This document shows, piece after piece, positions 9,386 to 18,530 of a stretch of 21,762 nt of DNA (within the stretch, counting starts at the first letter, position 1; each line of letters begins with the position of its first letter). Location: NCBI GenBank assembly GCA_049999725.1, contig JBNGIS010017979.1, positions 1-21,762 of the forward strand. Reading direction: 5' to 3'. The position numbers were made by a program, and so were the translations under genes. Source of the stretch: Haplomitrium mnioides (lineage: Eukaryota; Marchantiophyta; Haplomitriopsida; Calobryales). A model generated the notes under the pieces. It worked only from the letters and a program-made list of their open reading frames with translations, was not told the origin of the DNA and did not search any database.

Positions 9386-11517
9386 TGTCGAGTGGCAGTT
9401 TTCTTGTTCTGATAATACGCACGGTATATGGCTATAGAGAGTGTTATGCAAATGGCAGAAGCTCTGTGGTTCAGTGGTTTGGAATGAACAACTTTGATAG
9501 AGATTTATGTTCTTATGCCTTTCTTGGATTCAATAAATGTTCAATCACAAACCCGAAAAAAATAGTCTTCTCCAACTTTTTGTTTGAGTGTTGTCAAGGA
9601 GAATGCATGGGGTGCTTGTTGCTAGGGTCTGAAACTCTTACGCTCAAAACCAGGGTGCAAGATAAATCTGTATGAAAATTTTTAGCTCAAATCCTTGAGC
9701 AAATTGGTCATTACTCTCAAGGATTCAATGTTGTTTGAGAAAAACCTAACAAAATAACACCCTTAAACTTCATAGGTAGTAACTTCTTCACTTCAGGGAG
9801 AATAGCCTTGAAACTTCACAAAATATTGTACCATGCAACCATCTTTAGGTTCCCAAATTGTCATTCAATACTCTCTCTTGACAGAATGCAAGAATTCACA
9901 ACTCAAAGTCAAATAAAGAGTGAGTTCAAAACAACCTTTCAATCGGTGCCAATCTTCAACTCGCTGTTACAGAACAACCCCAACTACAAATTAATCAAAA
10001 CTTGTCTTCAAATTGTAGCCCTAGTTGTCAGCTTTCCAAAACTACTTTGTTTGACTTTAGACTCTTTGTACACTGGATTCTATTGCTTGAAAGATGATCT
10101 GCCCTTCAATTTGACCCCTTAACCTTCAAACGCTCATAAGTATTTTTTTCAAAGCTCTAAACGACTTGAAATTCGTTGCAAAGGGATACCACTCTTCTTG
10201 ATCTTTTGATCCTTGCCTTGCACAAACTTCACTTCCTCTTGAAACTCCTCAAACCTTTAGAAAAACGAGCTGCCTCCTTTCCTTCCTTTAGGTTTTTACA
10301 AACTTCAAGTTAACTCACCTTTCAATCGGTACTCAATCTTCAACTCGCTGTTACAGAACAACCCCAACTCCAATTGAATCAAAACTTGTCTTCAAATTGT
10401 AGCCCTTGTTGTTAGCTTTTCAATGGTAGTCTTCTTGTCTCCAGATTCTTTGTACACATGATTCTATTACTTAAAAGACGATCTACCCTTCAATTTGACC
10501 CCTTCACCTTCAAACATTGATAAGTATTTTTTTGAACCTCTAAACAACTAAAACTTTGTTGAAAAGGGATGCCACTCTTTATGAGCTTTTGATCATTGCC
10601 TTGCACAAACTCTACTTCCTCTGGAAACTCCTCAAACCTTCAGAAAACAAATTGCCTCCTATCCTTTCTTTAGGTTTTTACTAACTTCAAATTATTAACT
10701 CACCTTTTTTTTTGGTATAAGAACCATAGAACATAAGCTATTTGTGTTGACAGAAAACAAAGAGTAAAGAAACAGAAGATAAAATTGAATCCTTTTCAAT
10801 CATATGATCATTTGGCGACGCTCCACCAATTGCAGCTCCGACTATTCAACATTTACCAAAAACCGAAACACTCTTCGACGACGATTTGAGAAACACCTCT
10901 CCACATCAGGTCAGAATGTAGATGGTAAGGTCCCATTGTTCTCCATAGGTGATGATTGGCAGCAACATAGGAATTGGTGAATTCATCACCGAAGTTAGAA
11001 AATTATCACCGAAGTGATATACTATCCACTATCGAAAGTGGTCTCGATGAATTATCCACAGCCCAATGAAGAATAGATTTGGAAGAGGAAAATTAGAAGC
11101 AAAAAATAATCCTCTGTCCATTTCCAAGTTTGCCACCTATAAAATCCTTCAACTCCACCGTAGAACTCCCATGCCTCGAGCACCCACTCCCTGATTCGAT
11201 ATCTGTCCCCTCAATGGTTGTTCCTCTCGATGATCCCCTTTCTTCCCCGCTGTGTTTTCTATTATCTTCAAAATATCTGAGAGCATAATCCAAAAGAATC
11301 TATGAACAACCAATAGAATGGTCTTGTCCTTACCTACAAGATCTCGAGACTCTTCTACGTAGTACTCACAGACTCTACTTTTGCGTTTTTAGAATCTTCT
11401 CGATAGATGCATTGTCACTTCTTCTTGACTTTTCTCTAAACTTATCCATGATAGGAGTGATTTGTTTTTCCTTTCTTCTTGTTACCTTTCACACACTTGC
11501 TGAACTACAGCACGACA
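9386..11517 (-). repeat. 5' LTR of the nested Ty3/gypsy element, with internal duplication
   Basis: 2132 bp, TGTCG at 9386 to CGACA at 11517. It contains a direct duplication of about 383 bp: the unit starting acctttcaatcggt at 9934 recurs at 10317, each with the text caactcgctgttacagaac. It also keeps the roughly 375-bp stretch that the 3' LTR has lost. Open frames inside it (for example 9385-9675 and 9808-10122 on the plus strand) resemble nothing and are treated as non-coding. Confidence 0.82.
9934..10699. repeat. Tandem duplication inside the 5' LTR (2 x about 383 bp)
   Basis: Unit 1 (9934-10316) and unit 2 (10317-about 10699) share long near-identical blocks such as gttacagaacaaccccaact and caaacttcaagttaactc-like ends, with scattered substitutions. 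The other LTR has this segment only once, so the duplication arose after integration, was already present in only one parental LTR, or was lost from the other. Confidence 0.75.
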
Positions 11518-11914
11518 GCGCGCATGGACATCAAAGTCCATACGCACATGGACTTTGCATTTCAAGCGCGCTTGGACTTTTAAAGTCGTTGATCACTTGA
11601 ATACCAAAGTCCATATGTGCATGGACTTTGCAATCCAAGCGCAAAGGTAAGGCAAAGTCTATGCATGTATGGATTGCGAAGTCCATGCACACATGGACTT
11701 TGGTGTTCAAGCGATCATGGACCTTCAAAGTCTAAGCACACTTGAACTGCAAAGTCCATGCATGCATGGACTTTGCTATTCAAGTGTGCTTAGACTTCGA
11801 ATTCCATGTGAGGAATTGACTTCTAAGTCCATGGACGCATGGAAGTTATTATCGTTCTCTATCTTAAAATTCTTTTTATCACTCTTTAATGTTTTATGTT
11901 CGATTTTTGTGCAG
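11518..11914 (+). repeat. Palindromic minisatellite in an intron of the methyltransferase-like gene (copy 1)
   Basis: Degenerate units of about 24 or 48 bp alternate the core tccatgcgcacatgga (variants) with spacers such as aagcgcgcttggactt. 11749-11776 is a perfect 28-bp palindrome centred on catg|catg. The array ends near 11840, then a T-rich tract leads to the acceptor gtgcag|gggg at 11913-11914. In copy 2 the equivalent array sits just upstream of the matching exon, which supports an intronic location. The left end is cut by the LTR at 11517. Confidence 0.75.
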
Positions 11915-13185
11915 GGGGATAAAACTTTTAAACAACAACTAGCAAAGAAATTGACAACATTTGTGAAAGGTCGGAAAAATCTGGGGTCAAGGAAACTATT
12001 GAAGATCAATACGAGCCTCCCACGTTGGTCTCCTATTCTTCTGCTTTTCTTCTCCACTATCAAAAGGCTAGAGAGTGGAAAGCACAACAACAAAGCGGTG
12101 TTGCATCTCTCACAACTGAAGGAGTTGTGAGAGATGAGGAGGATGAATTAATGTCCTATATCGATGGTCTTAACGTGGTGTTTTATCAAGTCTACGGGGA
12201 GGCCAATGCTCGACAATTGAAGGACCTTGTGAAACCTAGGTGTTTCACTTTAGCTATTGCTTATATTCCTTACGGGTACAACCTTAATGAATGTAAGCAT
12301 GATGACTTGGAACCTTTTTCAAAAGATGACATTTTTGACATGGTATCATCTTTTGCGGAAGTTACAACTTCAAACTTTTGGTCTTTTGTGAAAATTCATT
12401 CGTCGCAATGATTTGGCATTGTCGAGGATGCATATTTTGAAGTCTATTGTGCAATCCACCTAGGCATCTGGTAAGTTGTTCTTTTATTTTTTTTGTTTCT
12501 GATTTCTCTTTTTTTAACTTCTCCTGCATTTTTCTTACATTAGTTGATTTGTTTGTTTTTTTTTTATATGGACAAAAACAACATTCATCATTCTGATGGT
12601 CCTAGAAATGCACAAGCCCATGAATATTAGACAGTGGGCTACTAGACTAAAGAAGGAAAGAGGAACATGTGGCTCTTTAAGTAGCCTACTTCTTTGACTG
12701 GACTTCCTCGGAAAATTATGCAAAGTGTTTTTAGTTGTCCTGCAGTTTTGGCAAAACTTAAACATCCAAGAGATGATGCTCATGTCAATGTTTATTAGAA
12801 GCCGTAGTCTCTTCATAATTTCTTCATTGACCATTTATCAATAGAGTAGGATTGGATCCTAGATCTGTACTCTCGGTCTGACACAAGCCTTGTCTATGCT
12901 TTAAAGCTGATGCAAAACTGCATCGTCATGGAATATGATAGATATCAGTTTATTTATATTCCTCAAAGGGTTTTGACGATGGCTTCCTTGCCATCCGATG
13001 TGACTGAGTCACAAATCATTTTTGCATACCACAAGGAACCTATTTCTCTTGGTACTGTAGGTGCTTCTGGTGACTCTATTATAATATCGAGAACTGGAAA
13101 GTCTCGACAAGACTCTGTAGCAGCTGTAGATGCCTAACTTGTGGATTTAGATGAGATAGTTCCTCCCAAAGAGGATAGAGTTTGA
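11915..13185 (+). pseudogene. DNA amino-methyltransferase-like gene, 3' exons (copy 1), strongly decayed
   Basis: Exon A (11915-12470, donor gtaagt) is one base shorter than its 557-bp copy 2 partner, with the frameshift near 11975. It carries SYSSAFLLHYQKAREW, DGLNVVFYQVYGEANARQL and LAIAYIPYGYNL, the last matching motif IV (D-I-P-Y-G in copy 2) with Asp changed to Tyr. A TGA interrupts HSSQ-. The intron (12471-12569) has lost its acceptor: AG became AT. Exon B (12570-13185) has about six in-frame stops. Its motif I region reads DLYSRSDTSLVYALKL where copy 2 has DLCFGSGTGLVCALKL, so the SAM-binding glycines are gone. IYIPQRVLTMASLPSDV and the C-terminal tail are well kept. An AATAAA lies at 13213-13218. 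This is the continuation of the gene begun at 744, on the same strand. Confidence 0.65.
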
Positions 13186-13212
13186 GGATCTGTTTGAACA
13201 ATTTGTAGTATT

Positions 13213-13218
13213 AATAAA
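13213..13218 (+). terminator. Polyadenylation signal of copy 1
   Basis: AATAAA 28 bp after the TGA at 13183-13185, followed by a T-rich stretch. Copy 2 has AATAAA at the matching place (20067-20062, minus strand). Confidence 0.5.
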
Positions 13219-13329
13219 GTTTACTTTTTCCAAATTTTTATTTGCTAAAGTTTCATGTTGCTTTTCTCTCCATCTATTTCAAGTCTTTTCATCACGATTT
13301 AGTTTGGTGCAGCTAAGAATAGTTCGAAT

Positions 13330-13745
13330 CAATTGATAGTCTAAGAATGGTTTGAAGTTAATTGCTAATCAAAGGATGATTTGGAGTCTTTGCGCATTGT
13401 TTAGTGTCTATACGCATTAAGGTATTCTAGTTCTTGTTTGGATTCCATGCACACATAAGCTGATAAGTTATTGTTCAAGTCCATACACCTTAAAGCCAAA
13501 GGGTTCTTGTTCAATGTTTATGTGTGCATAGGTTGTAGGGTTCTTGCTTAGAATTTTGGGGTGCAATGGCTCTAGGGTTCTAGTTCAAAGTATGTGCATG
13601 CATAACTTCATTATTCTTGTTCAGAGTCTAAGCACGCATAGGCTTTAGGATTCTCGTTCGGAGTCTACGCGAGCATAGGCTTTAGGGTTCTAGTTTAGAG
13701 TCTATGCTTGCATAGGAGTTGTTAGCTACGATGCTCAAAGTCTGG
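13330..13745 (+). repeat. 3' minisatellite of unit copy 1 (about 47-50 bp period)
   Basis: Units consist of agtctatgcacgcatagg-like degenerate palindromes followed by ctttagggttctagttc-like spacers, roughly eight copies. The same array in opposite orientation lies at about 19550-19900, 3' of copy 2. The shared tail gctacgatgctc (13726-13737; reverse complement near 19547-19558) fixes the alignment of the two copies. The core is related to that in the intronic arrays. Confidence 0.7.
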
Positions 13746-14101
13746 TTCAAAGTCTGTACCCGAGTAGATATTTATGTTTGAATATAATTTTTTTAATAAA
13801 AAGACACATGTTTTATTTTATTTTTGATGAATTTAGTGTATTGACAATAGTGTGAAGTTTTAATAAAATATTTGAATAACCAAAATGCTTGTTTTCTAGG
13901 GTATTAATTATAATAATTTTTTTAAATATAATCTCAATGTAAAATATGCAATAGGTATTTATAAAAAACGATTTTCTTTGCCAAAAAAAGATTACAAATG
14001 TAAAATTGATGTTTTTCAATGCCAAATCACCCAAAAAAAAATTCAACTACCAAGTGAAATAGGAACTTAGTAGCGGTTCATGGTTCAAAGTAGTGACTGT
14101 T
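13746..14101 (+). other. AT-rich 3' end of unit copy 1
   Basis: About 300 bp of AT-rich DNA end in a conserved block: atgccaaatcacccaaaa, aagtgaaataggaac, gtagcggttcatggttc, aaagtag. The same block, reversed, is at 19180-19275. Similarity stops at about 14101 (tgtt) in copy 1 and about 19180 in copy 2; sequence beyond is gypsy here and copia there. I take 14101 as the unit boundary, give or take a few bases. No gene is seen; the frame 13813-14046 is low complexity. Confidence 0.65.
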
Positions 14102-14112
14102 TGTGAGTGCTA

Positions 14113-14745
14113 GTACTGATATTTTACAACTCACTTATGTGAGTAAAGTTCGTGCATTTTTTGGATTGGCTGGTTAATACAAGAGATATGTGAAGGTTTT
14201 AGCGAGATTGCCAAGCCCTTTACCATGCTGACCAAGCCTGATTGGGAATGGATTTGGGATGAAGACCAAGAGAGGGCCTTCTAGAAGTTGAAAGGTAGAT
14301 TGACTTCTCCACCTATCTTGAGGAGACCTCTTGCAGGGAGACCATTTCAGCCTTATACTGATTGGAGTAGAGTAGGGCTAGGAGCACTACTAACCATGAA
14401 GGATGATAAAGGAGAAGAGTTTGTAGTAGCTTTTGCAAGCAAATTGAATAATTTGGTAGAGGCTAAGTATAGTTCCTATGAAGGAGAGTGTTTGGCAGTA
14501 GTGTGGACTGTGGTACACTTTGTTGTTATTTGTTTGGTACTTTGTTCACTTTGGCTACAAATCATCAGCCTATCAAATGGTTGATGGAATCTCATAAACT
14601 CACAAGCAAGCTTGTCGGGTGGGCATTATTGTTGCAAGAGTACAACTTCCAAGTGGTTCATAGGCTTTGTATGACCAACTTGGATGCAGATAGATTGAGT
14701 CATAGCCCATCTACAAGCCAGCATGATGAGATTGGTGTGCATTGA
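14113..14745 (+). pseudogene. pol: RT C-terminus and RNase H of a second, 5'-truncated Ty3/gypsy element
   Basis: The frame opens just after the unit boundary with VSKVRAFFGLAG (RT connection start), then WEWIWDEDQERAF, with TAG stops at 14176 and 14281. RNase H follows: PYTDWSRVGLGALLTMKDD (first Asp), AKYSSYEGECLAVVW (Glu), then a frameshift near 14520 and TLATNHQPIKWLMESHKL, where the expected Asp of T-D-H-Q-P is Asn. TNLDADRLSHSP retains the last Asp. This family is distinct from the nested minus-strand element (different RNase H text and integrase tail). Everything upstream of RT motif E is missing, cut by the methyltransferase unit. Confidence 0.8.
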
Positions 14746-15039
14746 CATGAGAAGTCTAATAAGTAGAAGGTGCCAGAGTGGCATGCATCTTTTTTTGTTT
14801 CTTGGATGCCAACTTGGAGTGGATTGGTGGCTAACACTACTAATAGAGTTGTTGTTGAGACCTCAACATGAGACAGTGTTGAGGATTTTAACTTGGATCA
14901 TGATACTCAGAATGATGGGCATGTGCTAGAGTATCTACGCACATGTTTTTTAAGTGGACAGTTTGATGGCAAGGAGAGAGATCAAGTCCAACAGTGAGCC
15001 AAGAGATTATGGTAGGAAGGGGCTCAAATTTTGCAAGTC

Positions 15040-16190
15040 TAGACCGATGGGAAGACACGTGTTGTGCCTTGGCCGATGCATCGTCTTGCACTGGTGGACA
15101 ATGCCCATGAGGAGTTGGGACATTTTGGGGTGAAGCATATCTATAGTTTGTTGCAAACATAGTACTAGTGGAGGGACATGAACAAAGATGTGAAGTAGTA
15201 GGTCACCAAATGTGTGGTGTGCAATAAAGTTTGAGTATCGTTTAATGCTTCCACTCCTTTGTTGCAACCACTACTTATAATGGGATTGGGATATCGTTGG
15301 AGTTTTGATTTTGCAGGTTCCTTACATTGATACAATGATATAATAGGTACGATTTGGTGATGGTGGAGCATTTCTTCAAGTGGATTGAGTTGGTAGCTTT
15401 GCTAGACAAGACCAGGAAAAGAGTGGTGGTTACTTTCTTGAATCAAGTTCTCAGTCATTTTGGAGCATATGCTAAAACGTTGACACATCAGGGTATGGAA
15501 TTTCAAGGTGAGTTTGAAGCTTTGTATGAGCAAGCTCTCAATGATCACTATACTACATCTAGAGATCATCTTAAGGTAGATGGGTTGGCTAGGCAAGTGG
15601 TTTAGATAGTTAAGAGAGCACTGTGCAAGTATGGCTTGCAAGCTCGTCACCATGGAGATTGGTATCTCCAATTACAATGGCTATCTATGGGTTATAAGTT
15701 CAGTAACCAAGCATCATTGGCATATTTTTCACCTTATTTTCTATTATATCGGAGGTAACCTAATTTACCCTCTTCTATTCAACAAGATATCACTATGGTT
15801 GTGGATCTAGATGATTCAGATGTTTAGTTGCAGGTATGTTCAGAGAGAGCCTCAGTGTTTGAGAGAGTAATGCCCATGACATTTGACAATCTTGCCAATA
15901 CTCAACATCGTGATACTTTACGATATGTCACCATATGTGGAGGTGGATATCGCTCTAGGATTTGGAGGTTTTATCCTGATGACTATGTGTATTTGCAATA
16001 GACAACACCTACAACACTTGATATCACTACTGGCTACCAGATTCTACTTGTACGTGAGGCACTGCCTTTACGAGTTTTGCAGCTAGAGTGACGTGATGGT
16101 ATGATTTGGAAGGACCACATGCGCAATTCTGCACCTTGTCACCTTCCGAACATCGATGGCACTATGGATCCCAATATGGTATGAGTTTCT
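15040..16190 (+). pseudogene. int: Integrase of the second Ty3/gypsy element, inactive
   Basis: AHEELGHFGVKHIYSLLQT and CVVCNKV form an H2C2 zinc-binding region with several stops. The core shows MGLGYRWSFDFAG (first Asp kept). The second catalytic site reads TLTHQGMEFQGEF, with His for Asp, and the third reads DHLKVDGLARQVV, with Arg where family members have Glu. Further C-terminal, GDWYLQLQWLSMGYKFSNQ, SPYFLLYRR, QHRDTLRYVTICGGGYR and DDYVYLQ mark the DNA-binding tail, then HMRNSAPCHLPNIDGT leads straight into the PHD finger. The stretch 14746-15039 is the same polyprotein, too decayed to align by eye. Confidence 0.78.
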
Positions 16191-16196
16191 ACAGGT

Positions 16197-16341
16197 TTGA
16201 AATGCATGTTATGTGGTTCTCTTAAGGGAGGGACCAGCCACTATGTTGATTTGTGACAAGTGTTCCAAAAGATGGCATATGTCATGTTTGATATCTCCAT
16301 TGGCTATTATTCTAGGCGAATCATGGTGTGGCTCTTACTGT
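16197..16341 (+). pseudogene. PHD finger at the C-terminus of the second gypsy polyprotein
   Basis: LKCMLCGS (Cys codons at 16203 and 16212) is followed, after one frameshift, by MLICDKCSKRWHMSCL (Cys 16252 and 16261, His 16276, Cys 16285) and GESWCGSYC (Cys 16327 and 16339). This is the Cys4-His-Cys3 order of a PHD finger with the Trp one residue before the His, though the last pair is C-x3-C instead of C-x2-C. PHD fingers read histone H3 tails in chromatin proteins. At the end of an integrase, a role in choosing insertion sites by tethering to chromatin is a reasonable inference. The copy is frameshifted. Confidence 0.72.
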
Positions 16342-16870
16342 TCATTGAACAACTAGTTTCCATTGAGTTTTATGGTTGGTATAGATTATAGTAGATGAAT
16401 GATGAGGCTCCATTGCACCTAGCCTTCTAGTCTTTGCATCAGTAGGTATACATCAACTTTCTAAGAGATAGGTGACAACTATCACACCATTCTATAAAGA
16501 TTTTTATTTTTAGTTATTTTGAGTTTTTTGTCTTTTTGTGCCTTAATATATAAGACCATGTACTCTCATCGAAAGGTTATCTTTCGATGTCGCTTAAATG
16601 AACCAAGAGAAGAGTTGAGGTATTGTTGTTCTTGGAACAACATAGATTCTTTGTAAGCAAAGGTGCGTTGGTTCATATATCGGAAGATCAACATTGGAAC
16701 TTCTTGAGAATGAATCACTTGAGAAAAACACATCGAAAGAATTGTGGTGTCTTATGCATTGTATGCGCATGAGACTCAATTGTTTGTCATTCTCTATTGT
16801 ATGTTTGTAGATTTCATGGAATGTGTGTGGACAATGTAGTTGTGTAAGCGATGTATATGCGCATGACATA
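16342..16870 (+). promoter_or_regulatory. LTR-like 3' region with TATA box and hairpin
   Basis: No gene is seen. A TATA-like taatatataa at 16544-16553 is followed by a perfect hairpin: stem catcgaaag (16567-16575), loop gttat, stem ctttcgatg (16581-16589). This sits where the transcription start and early leader would be. Position just 3' of a gypsy pol suggests the remains of its 3' LTR, but I cannot see a second LTR copy or clear LTR termini in this window. Confidence 0.35.
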
Positions 16871-18495
16871 TTCTTTGTGTCATTAGTACATGTGATTTTG
16901 TTGTAGTCCATTTTGAACTTTTTCATGTCCTTAGTGTCTCTAAATCATATTACTGTGCTCTAGCTCTTTTGAACTCTTTCTTGTTCTTTGTGTTATTAGT
17001 ACATATGATTGAGCTTTAGTCCTTTTGAGCTCTTTCTTGTTCTTGGTGTTATTGGTATATATATCTAGGCTTTAGCCTTTTTGAACTATGTGTTATTTTT
17101 TTAATAGATTATGGGCTTGTGCTCTACTCTCCTTGGAATTTTTTTTATCTCTTGGTGTAATTGGTCCATGTGATTGGGCTCTAGCCCATTTCAAACTCTT
17201 TCTTGTCATTTGTGTCATTATGCCATGTGATTGTACTCTCTTCTTCTTTGAACTCTACCTTGCACTTGATGTGATTGAGCATGTGATTGTGCTTTAGCCC
17301 ACTTTGAGCTCTTTATTATACTCGATGCTACTATACCATGTGAATGCACTCTATCCCTCTTTGAGCTATTTTTTGTCCTTTTTGTCATTAGGTTATGTAA
17401 ATTTTCTATCCTCTTTTGAACACTTTTATGTTCTCATTGAGCCATGTGTTTGGGCTCTAGCCCTTTTGAACTTTGTCTTGTCCTTAGTATCATTAAGCCA
17501 TGTGATTATGTCGTAACGGCTTTTGAAAATTTTCTTATTCTTCATGTTATTGGGTTATGTGATTGTGCTCTAGCCTTGAATGAACACTTTCTAGTCTTTG
17601 GTATCATTTGGCTATGTGATTGCGCTTTAGCCCTATTTGAACTCTTTTTTGGCCTTGATGTCTTTGTGCATATGATTGCGCCCTAGTTTCTTTTGAACTC
17701 TTTCTTTTCTTTGGTGTCATTAGGCTATGTGATTGTGCCTTGGATAGCTTTGAAAAAAAAATTCTTGATGTTAGTGGGCCATGCAATTGTGCTCTAGCCC
17801 TATTTGAACAATTTCTAGTCTTTTTTGTCATTAGGCCATGTGATTGTGCTCTAGAGTTGTTTGAACTCTTTCTTATCTTTGGTGTTATTTGGATTTGTGA
17901 GTGTTTCTAGTCTTGTTTGAACTCTTTCTAGTCCTTGGGTGTCAATGGGCCATGTGATTGTGCTCTAGCCTCTTTGAGCTCTTTCTTTTCATTTAAGGAT
18001 TTGGAGATGTGATTATGTTGTAGCCCATTTGAACTCTTCTTTTTCCTTGGTGGGTTATCATTAAGACAAGTGATTGTGTTGTAGATCTTTTTGAATTCTT
18101 TCATGCTCTTGGTATCAATATGCCATGTAATTGTACTCTACTACTTATTGAACTCTTTCTTGTCTTTGGTATCATTGGGCCAATATGATTGTGCTTTAGC
18201 TTACTCTGAACTCTTTCTTGGGCTTAGTGTCTTTGGGACATGTGATTGTGCTCTAGCTTTCTTGAATTCTTTCTAGTCCATCATGTCATGTAACCATGTG
18301 ATTGTGCATTAGCCCCCTTTGAGCTCTTTCTTGGTCTTGGTGTCTTTGGGCTATTTGATTGTGGTCTAGCCTCTATTGAACTCTTTGTAGTCCTTAGTAT
18401 CATTTGGCTATGTGGTTGTGCTATAGCCTCATTTGAATTCTTTCTTGGCCTTGGTATCATCAAGCAATGTGGTTGTACTTTAGACATGTTGAACT
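16870..18495. repeat. 57-bp tandem repeat (about 28 units)
   Basis: Repeated text alternates ccatgtgattgtgctctag, a c/t-rich link, ttgaactctttcttg and a tccttggtgtcattggg-like segment. The landmark catgtgatt recurs at about 17166, 17224, 17281, 17338, 17499, 17556 and 17613, giving a period of 57 bp. Units differ by scattered substitutions and small indels, as in an old minisatellite. The period is 19 codons, so several frames stay open for 60 to 80 codons on either strand; these are not taken as genes. Confidence 0.88.
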
Positions 18496-18530
18496 AGAGT
18501 AACAACTTATCTGACATATACTTCAGCTAC

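Larger units (their letters stand above)
2113..11517 (-). mobile_element. Nested Ty3/gypsy LTR retrotransposon, degenerate
   Basis: A 9405-bp element on the minus strand. Both LTRs start TGTCG and end CGACA when read on the plus strand, giving 5-bp inverted termini. A primer binding site abuts the 5' LTR (9366-9383) and a polypurine tract abuts the 3' LTR (3486-3499). Internal order read on the minus strand is gag with CCHC knuckle, aspartic protease, RT, RNase H, integrase with GPY/F module, which is the Ty3/gypsy order. Every domain is recognisable but interrupted by stops and frameshifts, so the copy is not autonomous. It separates the 5' and 3' halves of a methyltransferase-like gene on the opposite strand. 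The 5-bp flanks (tactc at 2108-2112, gcgcg at 11518-11522) do not match, so no target-site duplication is visible. Confidence 0.88.

Noticed and set aside
9385-10122. Plus-strand open frames inside the 5' LTR
   Set aside because: They lie in LTR sequence, are not preserved in the other LTR and have no recognisable domain.
13330-13745. TTTAGGG motifs resembling plant telomere repeats
   Set aside because: The heptamer occurs about once per 47-50 bp unit within ctttagggttct spacers, never in tandem. It belongs to the minisatellite and does not mark an interstitial telomere.
13813-14046. 77-codon minus-strand open frame
   Set aside because: AT-rich low-complexity residues (I, N, F, K) in the non-coding end of unit copy 1, with no counterpart frame kept in copy 2.
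744-14101. DIRS-type retrotransposon as the source of the methyltransferase
   Set aside because: DIRS elements do encode a methyltransferase, but no tyrosine recombinase or DIRS-type RT is seen within the unit, and the RT sequences nearby belong to gypsy and copia elements on clear boundaries.
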